Assembly: GCF_014639875.1 (NCBI RefSeq)
Contig: NZ_BMGD01000002.1
Location: 744,001-808,000, forward strand
Length of the DNA: 64,000 bases
Direction of reading: 5' to 3'
DNA from: Blastomonas aquatica
Lineage (GTDB): Bacteria; Pseudomonadota; Alphaproteobacteria; Sphingomonadales; Sphingomonadaceae
Below, piece after piece: positions 54,358 through 62,224 of the stretch; the stretch's first letter is position 1; each line of letters opens with the position of its first letter. The translations under genes were made by a program, and so were the position numbers. The notes below the pieces were generated by a model. That model was not told the DNA's origin and ran no database searches. It saw only the letters and a program-made list of their open reading frames with translations.

Positions 54358-56784
54358 ATGACCGACTTCCTGCTCGAACTGCTGTCCGAAGAAATCCCGG
54401 CGCGGATGCAGGGCAAGGCACGTGCTGATCTCGAAAAGCTTTTCGCTGAACAGCTCGTCGCCGCCGGCCTCAAGGCACAAAGCCTGCAGACTTATTCCAC
54501 CCCGCGCCGCCTCGCGCTGATCGCGCGCGGTCTTCCCGAGACGACGCAGGCGGTGTCCGAGGAACTCAAGGGCCCGCCCGCCGATGCGCCCGAAGCCGCT
54601 GTCGAAGGCTTCCTGCGCAAGGCGGGGTTGACCCGCGACGCGCTCGAAACCCGCGAGGTCAAGGGCCGCGCGACGCTGTTTGCGGTGATCAACAAGCCCG
54701 GCCGAGCCACCGCCGATGTCCTCGCCGACGCGATCCCCGCGATCATCCGCGCCTTCCCCTGGCCCAAGTCGATGCGCTGGGGCACCGCCAGCCAGACCAC
54801 GGAATCGCTGCGCTGGGTGCGCCCGCTGCAGGGCATCATCGCGCTGCTGGGTGGCTATGTCGTGCCATGCGAGATTGACGGGCTGGTCGCGGGCAACACC
54901 ACCGTCGGCCACCGCTTCCATCACAAGGGCCCGGTCACGATTTCGGGCGTCGAGGATTATGCGAGCGTGCTGCGCGCCGCGCATGTCATCGTTGATCATG
55001 ACGAGCGCGCCGCGATCATCCGCGACGGCGCGGCAAAGGCTGCGAGCGAAGCTGGGTTCGTGCTGGTCGAGGACGAAGGGCTGGTGGTCGAGAATGCCGG
55101 GCTCACCGAATGGCCGGTGCCGCTGCTGGGCCGTTATGACCCCGCGTTTCTTGAGGTTCCCCCTGAGGTGATCCAGCTAACCAACCGGATCAACCAGAAA
55201 TATTTCGTTGTGCGCGACGCTGCGGGGGCGTTGGCGCCCGCGTTCGTCTGCACCGCGAACATCTCGGCGCACGATGGCGGCAAGGCGATCGTCGCGGGTA
55301 ACGAGAAGGTGCTCGCAGCGCGGCTTTCCGATGCGGCGCATTTTTGGGAACAGGATCAGTGGCATCATGATCCTGTCACGAGAGAGCGCAAAGAGCGTCG
55401 GACGCTCGAAGAACATGCTCTGAAGCTTTCGAATATCGTCTTCCACGAGAAACTGGGCACGGTCGCTGACAAGGTCGAACGCGTCGCCAAGCTGGCGCGG
55501 TGGCTGGTTGAGGAAGGCATTGTCACGACCCGTTCTCCGGCGAAAGCCGGAGCCCAGGAGTCAGGTAGCGCTTCCCACTCTGGACTCCGGCTTACGCCGG
55601 AGAACGGCAGTGTGTCGCTGGCTGATCTCGCCGAACAGGCCGCGCGTCTGTGCAAGGCCGATCTGGTCACCGAGATGGTCGGCGAATTCCCCGAACTTCA
55701 GGGGCTTATGGGCGGTTATTACGCGGCTAAGGAAGGTCTCGACCCCCAAGTCGCCGCTGCGATCCGCGACCACTATAAGCCGGTCGGCCAGGGCGATGAC
55801 GTGCCGACAGCGCCGGTGACGGTGGCGGTGAGTTTGGCGGATAAGCTGGATACGATTGCTGCGTTTTTCTTTGAGGATATGCCCCCAACGGGTTCGCGAG
55901 ATCCTTTCGCTTTGCGGCGTGCAGCACTGGGTGTTTTGACAACGATAGCGGCAAATGGGCTGAGACTTCACCTCCAGCAGGTTTTGACGCTCGCAATCGC
56001 TTATCACGGGAAGCGGATTGGTGCTGCGGGGGCTGACTTGGTCCGCGCCTATAGGGCGGCAAAGGAAGCCGCTGGGTTAGCTTTCACCAAAGCCGATGAA
56101 GCGGAAGCACGTGCTGCGTTCATTGATAATGTATTGTCCGATGAAGCCAAATCGCAGCTAATCATCAGTCGCGTAAGGCCTGCTGTAAGCTCAATTCTCG
56201 ACTTCTTCGCCGACCGCCTCAAGGTCCAGCAGCGCGAAGCCGGGGTCCGTCACGACCTGATCGACGCGGTGTTTGCGCTTGGCGGCGAGGATGACCTCGT
56301 CCGGTTGCTCGCGCGCGTTCATGCGCTGCAGGCGTTTGTCGAGACGGGCGAGGGGGGCAATCTGCTCGCCGGGTACAAGCGTGCGGCGAATATCTTGAAG
56401 AAGGAAATGCCCTCTCCCCTTCAGGGGAGAGGAGGGAGCCGCGAAGCGGCGGAAGGAGAGGGGCAGTCGCCCACCTCCGAGCATTCCCCTCTCCCAACCC
56501 TCTCCCCTGAAGGGGAGAGGGCTTATGGGTTGGAGCCGGCTGAAGATGCGCTTATATCCGCGCTCGACGGTGCAGAGCCTCTCGCCATCGCCGCGATCGA
56601 GGCCGAGGACTTCGAGGGCGCAATGGCTGCGCTTGCGGTGCTGCGCGCGCCGATCGATGCGTTTTTTGACGACGTGACCGTCAACGACCCCGACCCCGCC
56701 AAGCGTACCGCGCGGCTGGGGCTGCTCGCGCGGTTCCGCGCTGCGGTTCACCGGGTTGCCGATTTTTCGAAGATCGAGGGATAA
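54358..56784 (+). CDS. glyS: Glycine-tRNA ligase beta subunit, with two in-frame repeat insertions
   Basis: 808 residues. Conserved GlyS segments run the full length: LLELLSEEIPARMQ, STPRRLALIARGLP, WPKSMRWG, the tRNA-binding core, DLAEQAARLCKADLVTEMVGEFPELQG and a C-terminal anticodon-like domain ending FRAAVHRVADFSKIEG. Two stretches do not belong to the family: residues about 392-417 and about 685-722, encoded by palindromic repeats of two different families. Without them the protein would be about 740 residues. Codons between 55861 and 56160 are much less GC-rich at third positions (51 of 100) than at 54481-54660 (50 of 60). The frame stays open throughout, so the gene is probably functional. 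Confidence 0.95.
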   Translation: MTDFLLELLSEEIPARMQGKARADLEKLFAEQLVAAGLKAQSLQTYSTPRRLALIARGLPETTQAVSEELKGPPADAPEAAVEGFLRKAGLTRDALETREVKGRATLFAVINKPGRATADVLADAIPAIIRAFPWPKSMRWGTASQTTESLRWVRPLQGIIALLGGYVVPCEIDGLVAGNTTVGHRFHHKGPVTISGVEDYASVLRAAHVIVDHDERAAIIRDGAAKAASEAGFVLVEDEGLVVENAGLTEWPVPLLGRYDPAFLEVPPEVIQLTNRINQKYFVVRDAAGALAPAFVCTANISAHDGGKAIVAGNEKVLAARLSDAAHFWEQDQWHHDPVTRERKERRTLEEHALKLSNIVFHEKLGTVADKVERVAKLARWLVEEGIVTTRSPAKAGAQESGSASHSGLRLTPENGSVSLADLAEQAARLCKADLVTEMVGEFPELQGLMGGYYAAKEGLDPQVAAAIRDHYKPVGQGDDVPTAPVTVAVSLADKLDTIAAFFFEDMPPTGSRDPFALRRAALGVLTTIAANGLRLHLQQVLTLAIAYHGKRIGAAGADLVRAYRAAKEAAGLAFTKADEAEARAAFIDNVLSDEAKSQLIISRVRPAVSSILDFFADRLKVQQREAGVRHDLIDAVFALGGEDDLVRLLARVHALQAFVETGEGGNLLAGYKRAANILKKEMPSPLQGRGGSREAAEGEGQSPTSEHSPLPTLSPEGERAYGLEPAEDALISALDGAEPLAIAAIEAEDFEGAMAALAVLRAPIDAFFDDVTVNDPDPAKRTARLGLLARFRAAVHRVADFSKIEG
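55531..55606. repeat. Palindromic element (family D) inside glyS
   Basis: Two 27-base arms, 55531-55557 and 55580-55606, are inverted copies with only two mismatches; each contains CTCCGGC...GCCGGAG. It is read through in frame, giving a hydrophilic insert rich in Ser, Gly and Ala. Confidence 0.9.
56410..56521. repeat. Palindromic element (family B) inside glyS
   Basis: The ends CCCTCTCCCCTTCAGGGGAG (56410-56433) and CCCTCTCCCCTGAAGGGGAG (56498-56521) are inverted copies, with an inner pair GGAGAGGGG / CCCCTCTCC nested inside. The related element at 63373-63497 is intergenic. Here it is translated in frame into about 38 residues rich in Pro, Ser, Gly and Glu. Confidence 0.92.
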
Positions 56785-56826
56785 TCTCGACCGACATTTT
56801 CTTTTTACACAGACAGGCTGAAACTG

Positions 56827-59490
56827 ATGACCAAATATGTGTACCGGTTCGGTGGCGATGCCAATGACGGCGGCGCGGGTGACAAGTTCCTGCTCGGCGG
56901 CAAGGGTGCCAACCTCGATGGCATGGCTTCGATCGGCCTGCCGGTCCCTCCCGGCTTCACGATCAGCACTGAAATGTGCACGCGCTATTATGTTGATGGC
57001 GAGGTGTTTCCCGACAGCCTGAAAGCCGAGGTCGCAGAGGGCCTCAAGCATATCGAGGCGATCACCGGCAAGAACTTCGGCGATGCGGCCGATCCGCTGC
57101 TGGTCTCGGTCCGCTCGGGCGCGCGCGTATCGATGCCCGGGATGATGGACACCGTGCTGAACCTTGGCCTCAACGACCAGACCGTCGAAGGCCTCGCCAA
57201 GACCTCGGGCGATGAACGTTTCGCGTGGGACAGCTATCGCCGCTTCGTCCAGATGTATTCGGACGTGGTGCTGGGTCTCGACCATGGCGCGTTCGAGGAA
57301 GCGCTGGAAATCATCAAGGAAGACAACGGCTTCTACAGCGACACTGAGATGGAAGCGAAGCACTGGAAGGCGCTGGTTGCCGAATACATGACGCTGGTCG
57401 AGGACCAGTGGGGCAAGCCGTTTCCCCAGGATGTGCACGACCAATTGTGGGGTGCAGTCGCAGCGGTATTCGGATCGTGGCAGTCGGACCGCGCCAAGGT
57501 CTATCGCCGGCTCAACGACATTCCATCCGAATGGGGCACTGCGGTCAACGTGCAGGCGATGGTGTTCGGCAACATGGGCGACACCTCGGCAACCGGCGTG
57601 GCGTTCACCCGCAACCCCTCGACCGGCGAGAACCTGTATTATGGCGAGTTCCTGATCAACGCGCAGGGCGAGGACGTGGTCGCCGGCATCCGCACGCCGC
57701 AGTATCTGACCAGGCAGGCGCGCGAGGAGGCCAATGCCAAGCCGCTGAGCATGGAAGAGGCGATGCCCGAAACCTATGCCGAGCTGGCGCGGGTGTTCGA
57801 CATCCTCGAAAAGCATTACCGCGACATGCAGGACATCGAGTTCACGGTGGAACGCGGCAAATTGTGGATGTTGCAGACCCGGTCGGGCAAGCGCACCGCC
57901 AAGGCAGCGCTACGCATCGCGGTCGATATGGCCAATGAGGGCCTGATCACCGAAGAAGAGGCGATCGGCCGCGTCGATCCGATGGCGCTCGACCAATTGC
58001 TCCACCCCTCGCTCGATCCCGATGCGGTGCGCGACGTGCTGACCAAGGGTCTGCCGGCGTCCCCGGGTGCTGCGAGCGGCGTGATCGTGTTCGATGCCGA
58101 TACCGCCGAGCGTCGCAACGAAATGGGCGATGCGGTGATCCTGGTGCGGATCGAGACCAGCCCTGAGGACATTCACGGCATGCACGCGGCACGCGGCATC
58201 CTGACCGCGCGCGGCGGCATGACGTCACACGCGGCGGTGGTCGCGCGCGGCATGGGGCGCCCGTGCGTCTCGGGGGCGGGCAGCCTGTCGATCGATACCA
58301 AGGAGCGCGTGCTGCGCATCGGCAAGCGCGAGCTGCGCGAGGGCGATACGATCACGCTCGATGGCAGCACTGGCGAGGTCATGCTGGGGCTGGTTCCGAC
58401 TGTGCAGCCCGAATTGGTCGGCGATTTCGGCGTGCTGATGGGCTGGGCCGACAAGGTCCGTCGCCTCAAGGTGCGCACCAACGCCGAGACGCCTGAGGAT
58501 TGCCGGGTCGCGCGCGATTTCGGCGCCGAGGGCATCGGGCTGTGCCGCACCGAGCACATGTTCTTCGAAGCGAGCCGCATCACCAATGTACGCCAGATGA
58601 TCCTGGCCGAGGACGAGGCGGGCAGGCGGGCTGCGCTCGAAAAGCTGCTGCCCGAACAGCGCGCGGATTTCCACAGCATCTTCGGGGTGATGGCGGGGCT
58701 TCCTGTCACCATCCGCCTGCTCGATCCGCCGCTGCACGAGTTCCTGCCGCACAGCGAGAGCGAGTTTGCCGAAGTGGCTCAGGCCGCAGGCGTCGGCGTC
58801 GAGGTGCTCAAGCGCCGCGCCAACGAGCTGCACGAGTTCAATCCCATGCTCGGCCATCGCGGCTGCCGGCTCGGCGTGACCTATCCTGAAATCTACGAGA
58901 TGCAGGCCCGCGCGATCTTCGAGGCGGCGTGCGATGTCGCGGCCAAGAGCGGCGCGGCACCGATCCCCGAAGTCATGATCCCGCTGGTCGCCACGCGGCG
59001 CGAGCTTGAACTGATGAAGAAGGTCGTCGATGTCGCCGCCGAGATGGTGTTTGCCGAAAAGGGCATGCGGATCGAATATCTGGTCGGCACGATGATCGAA
59101 TTGCCGCGCGCCGCGCTGATGGCCGACGAGATCGCCGAGGTCGGCGAGTTCTTCAGCTTCGGCACCAATGATCTTACGCAGACCACGCTCGGTGTCAGCC
59201 GCGACGACGCCGGACGGTTCCTCACGCAATATGTCGACAAGGGCATCTTCGCGCGCGATCCGTTTGTCAGCCTCGATATCGAGGGTGTCGGCCAACTGAT
59301 CGAGATCGCTGTAACCAAAGGCCGCAAGGCGCGCCCCGACATCAAGCTGGGCATCTGCGGCGAACATGGCGGTGATCCTGCGAGCATCGCGTTCTGTGAA
59401 ACCACTGGTCTCGATTACGTCAGCGCCTCACCCTATCGCGTTCCGATCGCCAGGTTGGCTGCGGCACAGGCGGCGCTGAAGCAGAGCTGA
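56827..59490 (+). CDS. ppdK: Pyruvate, phosphate dikinase
   Basis: 887 residues, the usual length. It interconverts pyruvate, ATP and Pi with PEP, AMP and PPi. The N-terminal nucleotide-binding domain begins YRFGGDANDG and LGGKGANLDGMA. The phosphohistidine domain carries GGMTSHAAVVARGMGRPC with His468. The C-terminal PEP-binding barrel shows GIGLCRTEHMF, GHRGCRLGVTYPEIYEMQ and FSFGTNDLTQTT. It can support gluconeogenesis or anaplerosis. Confidence 0.97.
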   Translation: MTKYVYRFGGDANDGGAGDKFLLGGKGANLDGMASIGLPVPPGFTISTEMCTRYYVDGEVFPDSLKAEVAEGLKHIEAITGKNFGDAADPLLVSVRSGARVSMPGMMDTVLNLGLNDQTVEGLAKTSGDERFAWDSYRRFVQMYSDVVLGLDHGAFEEALEIIKEDNGFYSDTEMEAKHWKALVAEYMTLVEDQWGKPFPQDVHDQLWGAVAAVFGSWQSDRAKVYRRLNDIPSEWGTAVNVQAMVFGNMGDTSATGVAFTRNPSTGENLYYGEFLINAQGEDVVAGIRTPQYLTRQAREEANAKPLSMEEAMPETYAELARVFDILEKHYRDMQDIEFTVERGKLWMLQTRSGKRTAKAALRIAVDMANEGLITEEEAIGRVDPMALDQLLHPSLDPDAVRDVLTKGLPASPGAASGVIVFDADTAERRNEMGDAVILVRIETSPEDIHGMHAARGILTARGGMTSHAAVVARGMGRPCVSGAGSLSIDTKERVLRIGKRELREGDTITLDGSTGEVMLGLVPTVQPELVGDFGVLMGWADKVRRLKVRTNAETPEDCRVARDFGAEGIGLCRTEHMFFEASRITNVRQMILAEDEAGRRAALEKLLPEQRADFHSIFGVMAGLPVTIRLLDPPLHEFLPHSESEFAEVAQAAGVGVEVLKRRANELHEFNPMLGHRGCRLGVTYPEIYEMQARAIFEAACDVAAKSGAAPIPEVMIPLVATRRELELMKKVVDVAAEMVFAEKGMRIEYLVGTMIELPRAALMADEIAEVGEFFSFGTNDLTQTTLGVSRDDAGRFLTQYVDKGIFARDPFVSLDIEGVGQLIEIAVTKGRKARPDIKLGICGEHGGDPASIAFCETTGLDYVSASPYRVPIARLAAAQAALKQS

Positions 59491-59514
59491 GGCGTCTTCC
59501 TCCTTCCATGAAGC

Positions 59515-59535
59515 CCTCCCCCTCAATGGGGGAGG
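59515..59535. repeat. Single GC-rich hairpin related to family B
   Basis: CCTCCCCC / GGGGGAGG (8 bp) around TCAAT just after ppdK. It resembles one half of the family-B elements. No T-tract follows, so it is listed as a repeat rather than a terminator. Confidence 0.5.
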
Positions 59536-59629
59536 CGATTGTTTGCGCACCCCGCTGACCCGCCATCGCCTTCCTGCTTGCCATGCTCCGGAACTTTCCG
59601 GCATAGGCTCTGCCAAAACAGGAGGGGTC

Positions 59630-60208
59630 ATGCACGCTGGAGTTCGCTATGCGCTGATGCTAGTTGCAGGCATCGCGCTGGGATCAGGCATCGCGGTGCT
59701 GCAGTTGCGCGACAGCTTTGCCGCCGATGGCATCGCCAATGGACCTTGGCGTACCGCGCATAAGGTGGGCACCGCCGATGCCAGCGTCGCTACCCGCGCC
59801 TCGATAGCGCTGCGCGGCCTACTGGCCTTGCCCGAGCGCGAGGCGATCTATTTCAACGCGGCGAGCGACAGCGAGGGGCGCGCGCTGACGGGTGCATGCC
59901 GCTATCGTGTCACCGGCGGCGCGATCGATGCGCGCTGGTGGAGCCTGACGCTGTACGACGCCAAGGGTTATCTCATCCCCAATGTGGCGGGTGCACATTC
60001 GCTGGGCAGCGCGGCGTTGAGTCCGGCCGAGACGAGCCGCTGGCAGGTCAATATCGGCCCGGCGCGAACCAGTGCACACTGGATCGCAGTGCCTGACGAC
60101 CAGCCGTTCGAGCTGACATTGCGCGCCTATCACCCCTCCCAGCGCCTGCTCCGCGAACGCGGAACGGTGGATCTGCCGCAGATCGAGCGGGCGGAGTGCA
60201 AGGCATGA
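59630..60208 (+). CDS. DUF1214 domain-containing protein
   Basis: 192 residues from the ATG at 59630 with GGAGGGG upstream. One N-terminal membrane segment (YALMLVAGIALGSGIAVLQL) is followed by a periplasmic DUF1214 domain: EAIYFNAASDSEG, ALTGACRYRVTGG, ARWWSLTLYDAKGYLIPN, FELTLRAYHPS. DUF1214 is usually the C-terminal part of DUF1254/DUF1214 proteins. Its stop overlaps the next ATG (ATGA). Confidence 0.85.
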   Translation: MHAGVRYALMLVAGIALGSGIAVLQLRDSFAADGIANGPWRTAHKVGTADASVATRASIALRGLLALPEREAIYFNAASDSEGRALTGACRYRVTGGAIDARWWSLTLYDAKGYLIPNVAGAHSLGSAALSPAETSRWQVNIGPARTSAHWIAVPDDQPFELTLRAYHPSQRLLRERGTVDLPQIERAECKA

Positions 60209-60732
60209 CGCGTTGGATCGGGCCTGCGCTGCTGGCGCTGCTCGCGGCGGCGACGGGCTGGTATGGGACGCTCGCGCTTGCCCCGGAGTTCATCATGGGC
60301 CGCGCATGGGATCGGCTGGCCGAGCAGGCCGGGGTCAACCGGATGACGCACACGCCCTTGGTGACCGCTGAAAAGCAGACGATCGTCCGCCCCAGCCCCG
60401 ATCTGGCGTACTCGGTGTGTGCCTTTGATCTGTCGAAAGGGCCGCTGGAAGTTCACGCTCAGCCGGTGGCGGGCCATTACTGGTCGCTCACCGTGTTCGA
60501 CAGCCAGACCAACGTCGCGTTTGTCGAGAGCGACCGCGACAGCAAGGGCCAGCCTGTGGAGATCGTGCTGGCGACCGCCGGTCAGGCAGTGCCTGCCGGG
60601 GTACGCAAGGTGATTATGCCCAGTGCCAAGGGCGTCGCTCTGCTGCGCGTGCTGCTCAACGATGCTGCGGACTTCGAGGCGGTGGCGCAGGACCGTAAGC
60701 AGTCCTATTGCAGACCTTTGACACAATCCTGA
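60205..60732 (+). CDS. DUF1254-like membrane-anchored protein
   Basis: 175 residues from the ATG at 60205. An N-terminal membrane segment (GPALLALLAAATGWYGTLAL) precedes a domain resembling the N-terminal half of DUF1254 proteins (RPSPDLAYSVCAFDLSKGPLEV, HYWSLTVFDSQTNVAFVE). It is coupled to the DUF1214 gene by a 4-bp overlap, so the two probably work as one complex. The function is unknown. Confidence 0.8.
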   Translation: MTRWIGPALLALLAAATGWYGTLALAPEFIMGRAWDRLAEQAGVNRMTHTPLVTAEKQTIVRPSPDLAYSVCAFDLSKGPLEVHAQPVAGHYWSLTVFDSQTNVAFVESDRDSKGQPVEIVLATAGQAVPAGVRKVIMPSAKGVALLRVLLNDAADFEAVAQDRKQSYCRPLTQS

Positions 60733-60736
60733 ACCC

Positions 60737-60818
60737 CGTCATTCCCGCGAAAGCGGGAACCCCGCTATTTCGAAAACGGTAGCGCAAAAGCGGGACCCCC
60801 GCGCACGCGGGGTGACGG
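60737..60818. repeat. Paired palindromic (REPIN-like) element, family A copy 3
   Basis: CGTCATTCCCGCGAAAGCGG at the left and CCCCCGCGCACGCGGGGTGA at the right, the same two-hairpin layout as 11739 and 53230. It lies after the DUF1254 gene. Confidence 0.88.
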
Positions 60819-60943
60819 TGAAAGGAAAATCATCGCCCCGGCTAGACAACCGCAGCACACCTCTGCATACCCTATTTAACCGGACGATTAAACGAGCGCG
60901 AATCCAGCCGCGCCGCATAGTCCGCTCATGCAGGAGAGAGAAG

Positions 60944-62158
60944 ATGTCATCCCGCCCCACGCCAGCCGAACTGGCCGAGTACGAAGCCCAGGCCGACGCC
61001 TGGTTCCGCGAGAATACCCCCAAGGACCCAGGCTTCATGCTGCCGCTGACCTTTATGGAGGTCAGCACCGATCAGCAGTTCGAGTTCCTCTGCGCCTGGC
61101 AGCGCAAGGTCTATGAGGCGGGCTATCTCGGCGCGAGCTGGCCGAGCGAATATGGCGGCGGCGGGCTGCACCCCGATTTCCAGCGGATCGCCACCAAATT
61201 GATGAAGAAATACGACGGCCCGATCATGCTGAACGCGATCGGCATCGGCTGGGCAGGACCGCTGATCCTCGATATCGGCAGCGAGGAAGAGAAACAGAAG
61301 TACATCAAGGGGATGCTCAACGCAGAGGATATCTGGTGTCAGGGTTTCTCCGAACCCGAGAACGGCTCCGACCTCGGCAATGCGCAATTGAAGGCCGTGC
61401 GAGACGGCGAAGAATATGTGCTTAATGGCTCGAAGATTTGGACGTCGCTTGGCGATCGCGCCAAGTACATGATCCTGCTCGCGCGCACTTCGAACGAGGG
61501 GCCGAACAAGTACGCGGGCCTCAGCTTCTTCCTTGCGCCGATGGATGCGCCCGGTGTCGAGACCCGGCGGATCAAAAAGCTCACCGGGGAATATGGCTTT
61601 GTCCAGTGCTTCTTCACCGATGCGCGTATTCCCGCCGAATGCCTGATGGGCAACGAGGGCGATGGCTGGAAGATCGCGATGAAGACGCTGGAATATGAGC
61701 GCGGCGCCAAGGTGAACCTGGCGGGCGGTTATTTCCTCAAGGAACTCGACGCGATGGGCGTGGTCGAACTCGCGCGCGAATCGCAGCGCGGCGGCAAGCC
61801 GTTGCTCGACGATCCGGTGATGAAGGATCGCATGGTCGATTTCATGATGGATATCCAGGCATTGAACCTCAACAACCAGCGCCGCCGGATGGGGCCGTTG
61901 GTGCAGGACCGCCCGATGGGCCTCGCGTTGATGAACAAGCTCGCGCGCACCGAGATGATCCGCGAGCTCACCGAATTCTCGCTGAGCTTCCAGGGCACGC
62001 GTGGCGGCTATTACGTCGATGATCCGTGCGCGGTCGATAACGGCTATTGGCACCGCAGCTATCTCAACAGCTTCTCCGCCACCATCGGCGGCGGCACGTC
62101 CGAGATCCAGCGCAACATCGTAGCCGAGCACGTGCTCGGCCTGCCGAAGGGACGCTAA
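60944..62158 (+). CDS. Acyl-CoA dehydrogenase, subunit 1 of a probable pair
   Basis: 404 residues from the ATG at 60944 with AGGAGAGAG upstream. It is an FAD enzyme oxidising acyl-CoA thioesters at alpha-beta. The flavin and substrate segments are visible (WCQGFSEPENGSDLGNAQLKA, KIWTSLGDRAKYMILLART) and the C-terminus has GGGTSEIQRNIVAEHVLGL. The usual catalytic Glu of the EGT motif is Gly here, so the base must lie elsewhere or on the partner. A second dehydrogenase gene follows after 66 bp. Confidence 0.92.
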   Translation: MSSRPTPAELAEYEAQADAWFRENTPKDPGFMLPLTFMEVSTDQQFEFLCAWQRKVYEAGYLGASWPSEYGGGGLHPDFQRIATKLMKKYDGPIMLNAIGIGWAGPLILDIGSEEEKQKYIKGMLNAEDIWCQGFSEPENGSDLGNAQLKAVRDGEEYVLNGSKIWTSLGDRAKYMILLARTSNEGPNKYAGLSFFLAPMDAPGVETRRIKKLTGEYGFVQCFFTDARIPAECLMGNEGDGWKIAMKTLEYERGAKVNLAGGYFLKELDAMGVVELARESQRGGKPLLDDPVMKDRMVDFMMDIQALNLNNQRRRMGPLVQDRPMGLALMNKLARTEMIRELTEFSLSFQGTRGGYYVDDPCAVDNGYWHRSYLNSFSATIGGGTSEIQRNIVAEHVLGLPKGR

Positions 62159-62159
62159 A

Positions 62160-62205
62160 GCGCAACGCGAAAAAGTGGGAACCGGTTTTTCGCATTAAGT
62201 TGCGC
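62160..62205. repeat. Inverted-repeat element, family E
   Basis: GCGCAAC GCGAAAAA on the left pairs with TTTTTCGC and GTTGCGC on the right (62160-62174, 62186-62193, 62199-62205). It lies between the two dehydrogenase genes and may also weaken read-through. Confidence 0.6.
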
Positions 62206-62224
62206 GACTGCAAAAGGATTACGC

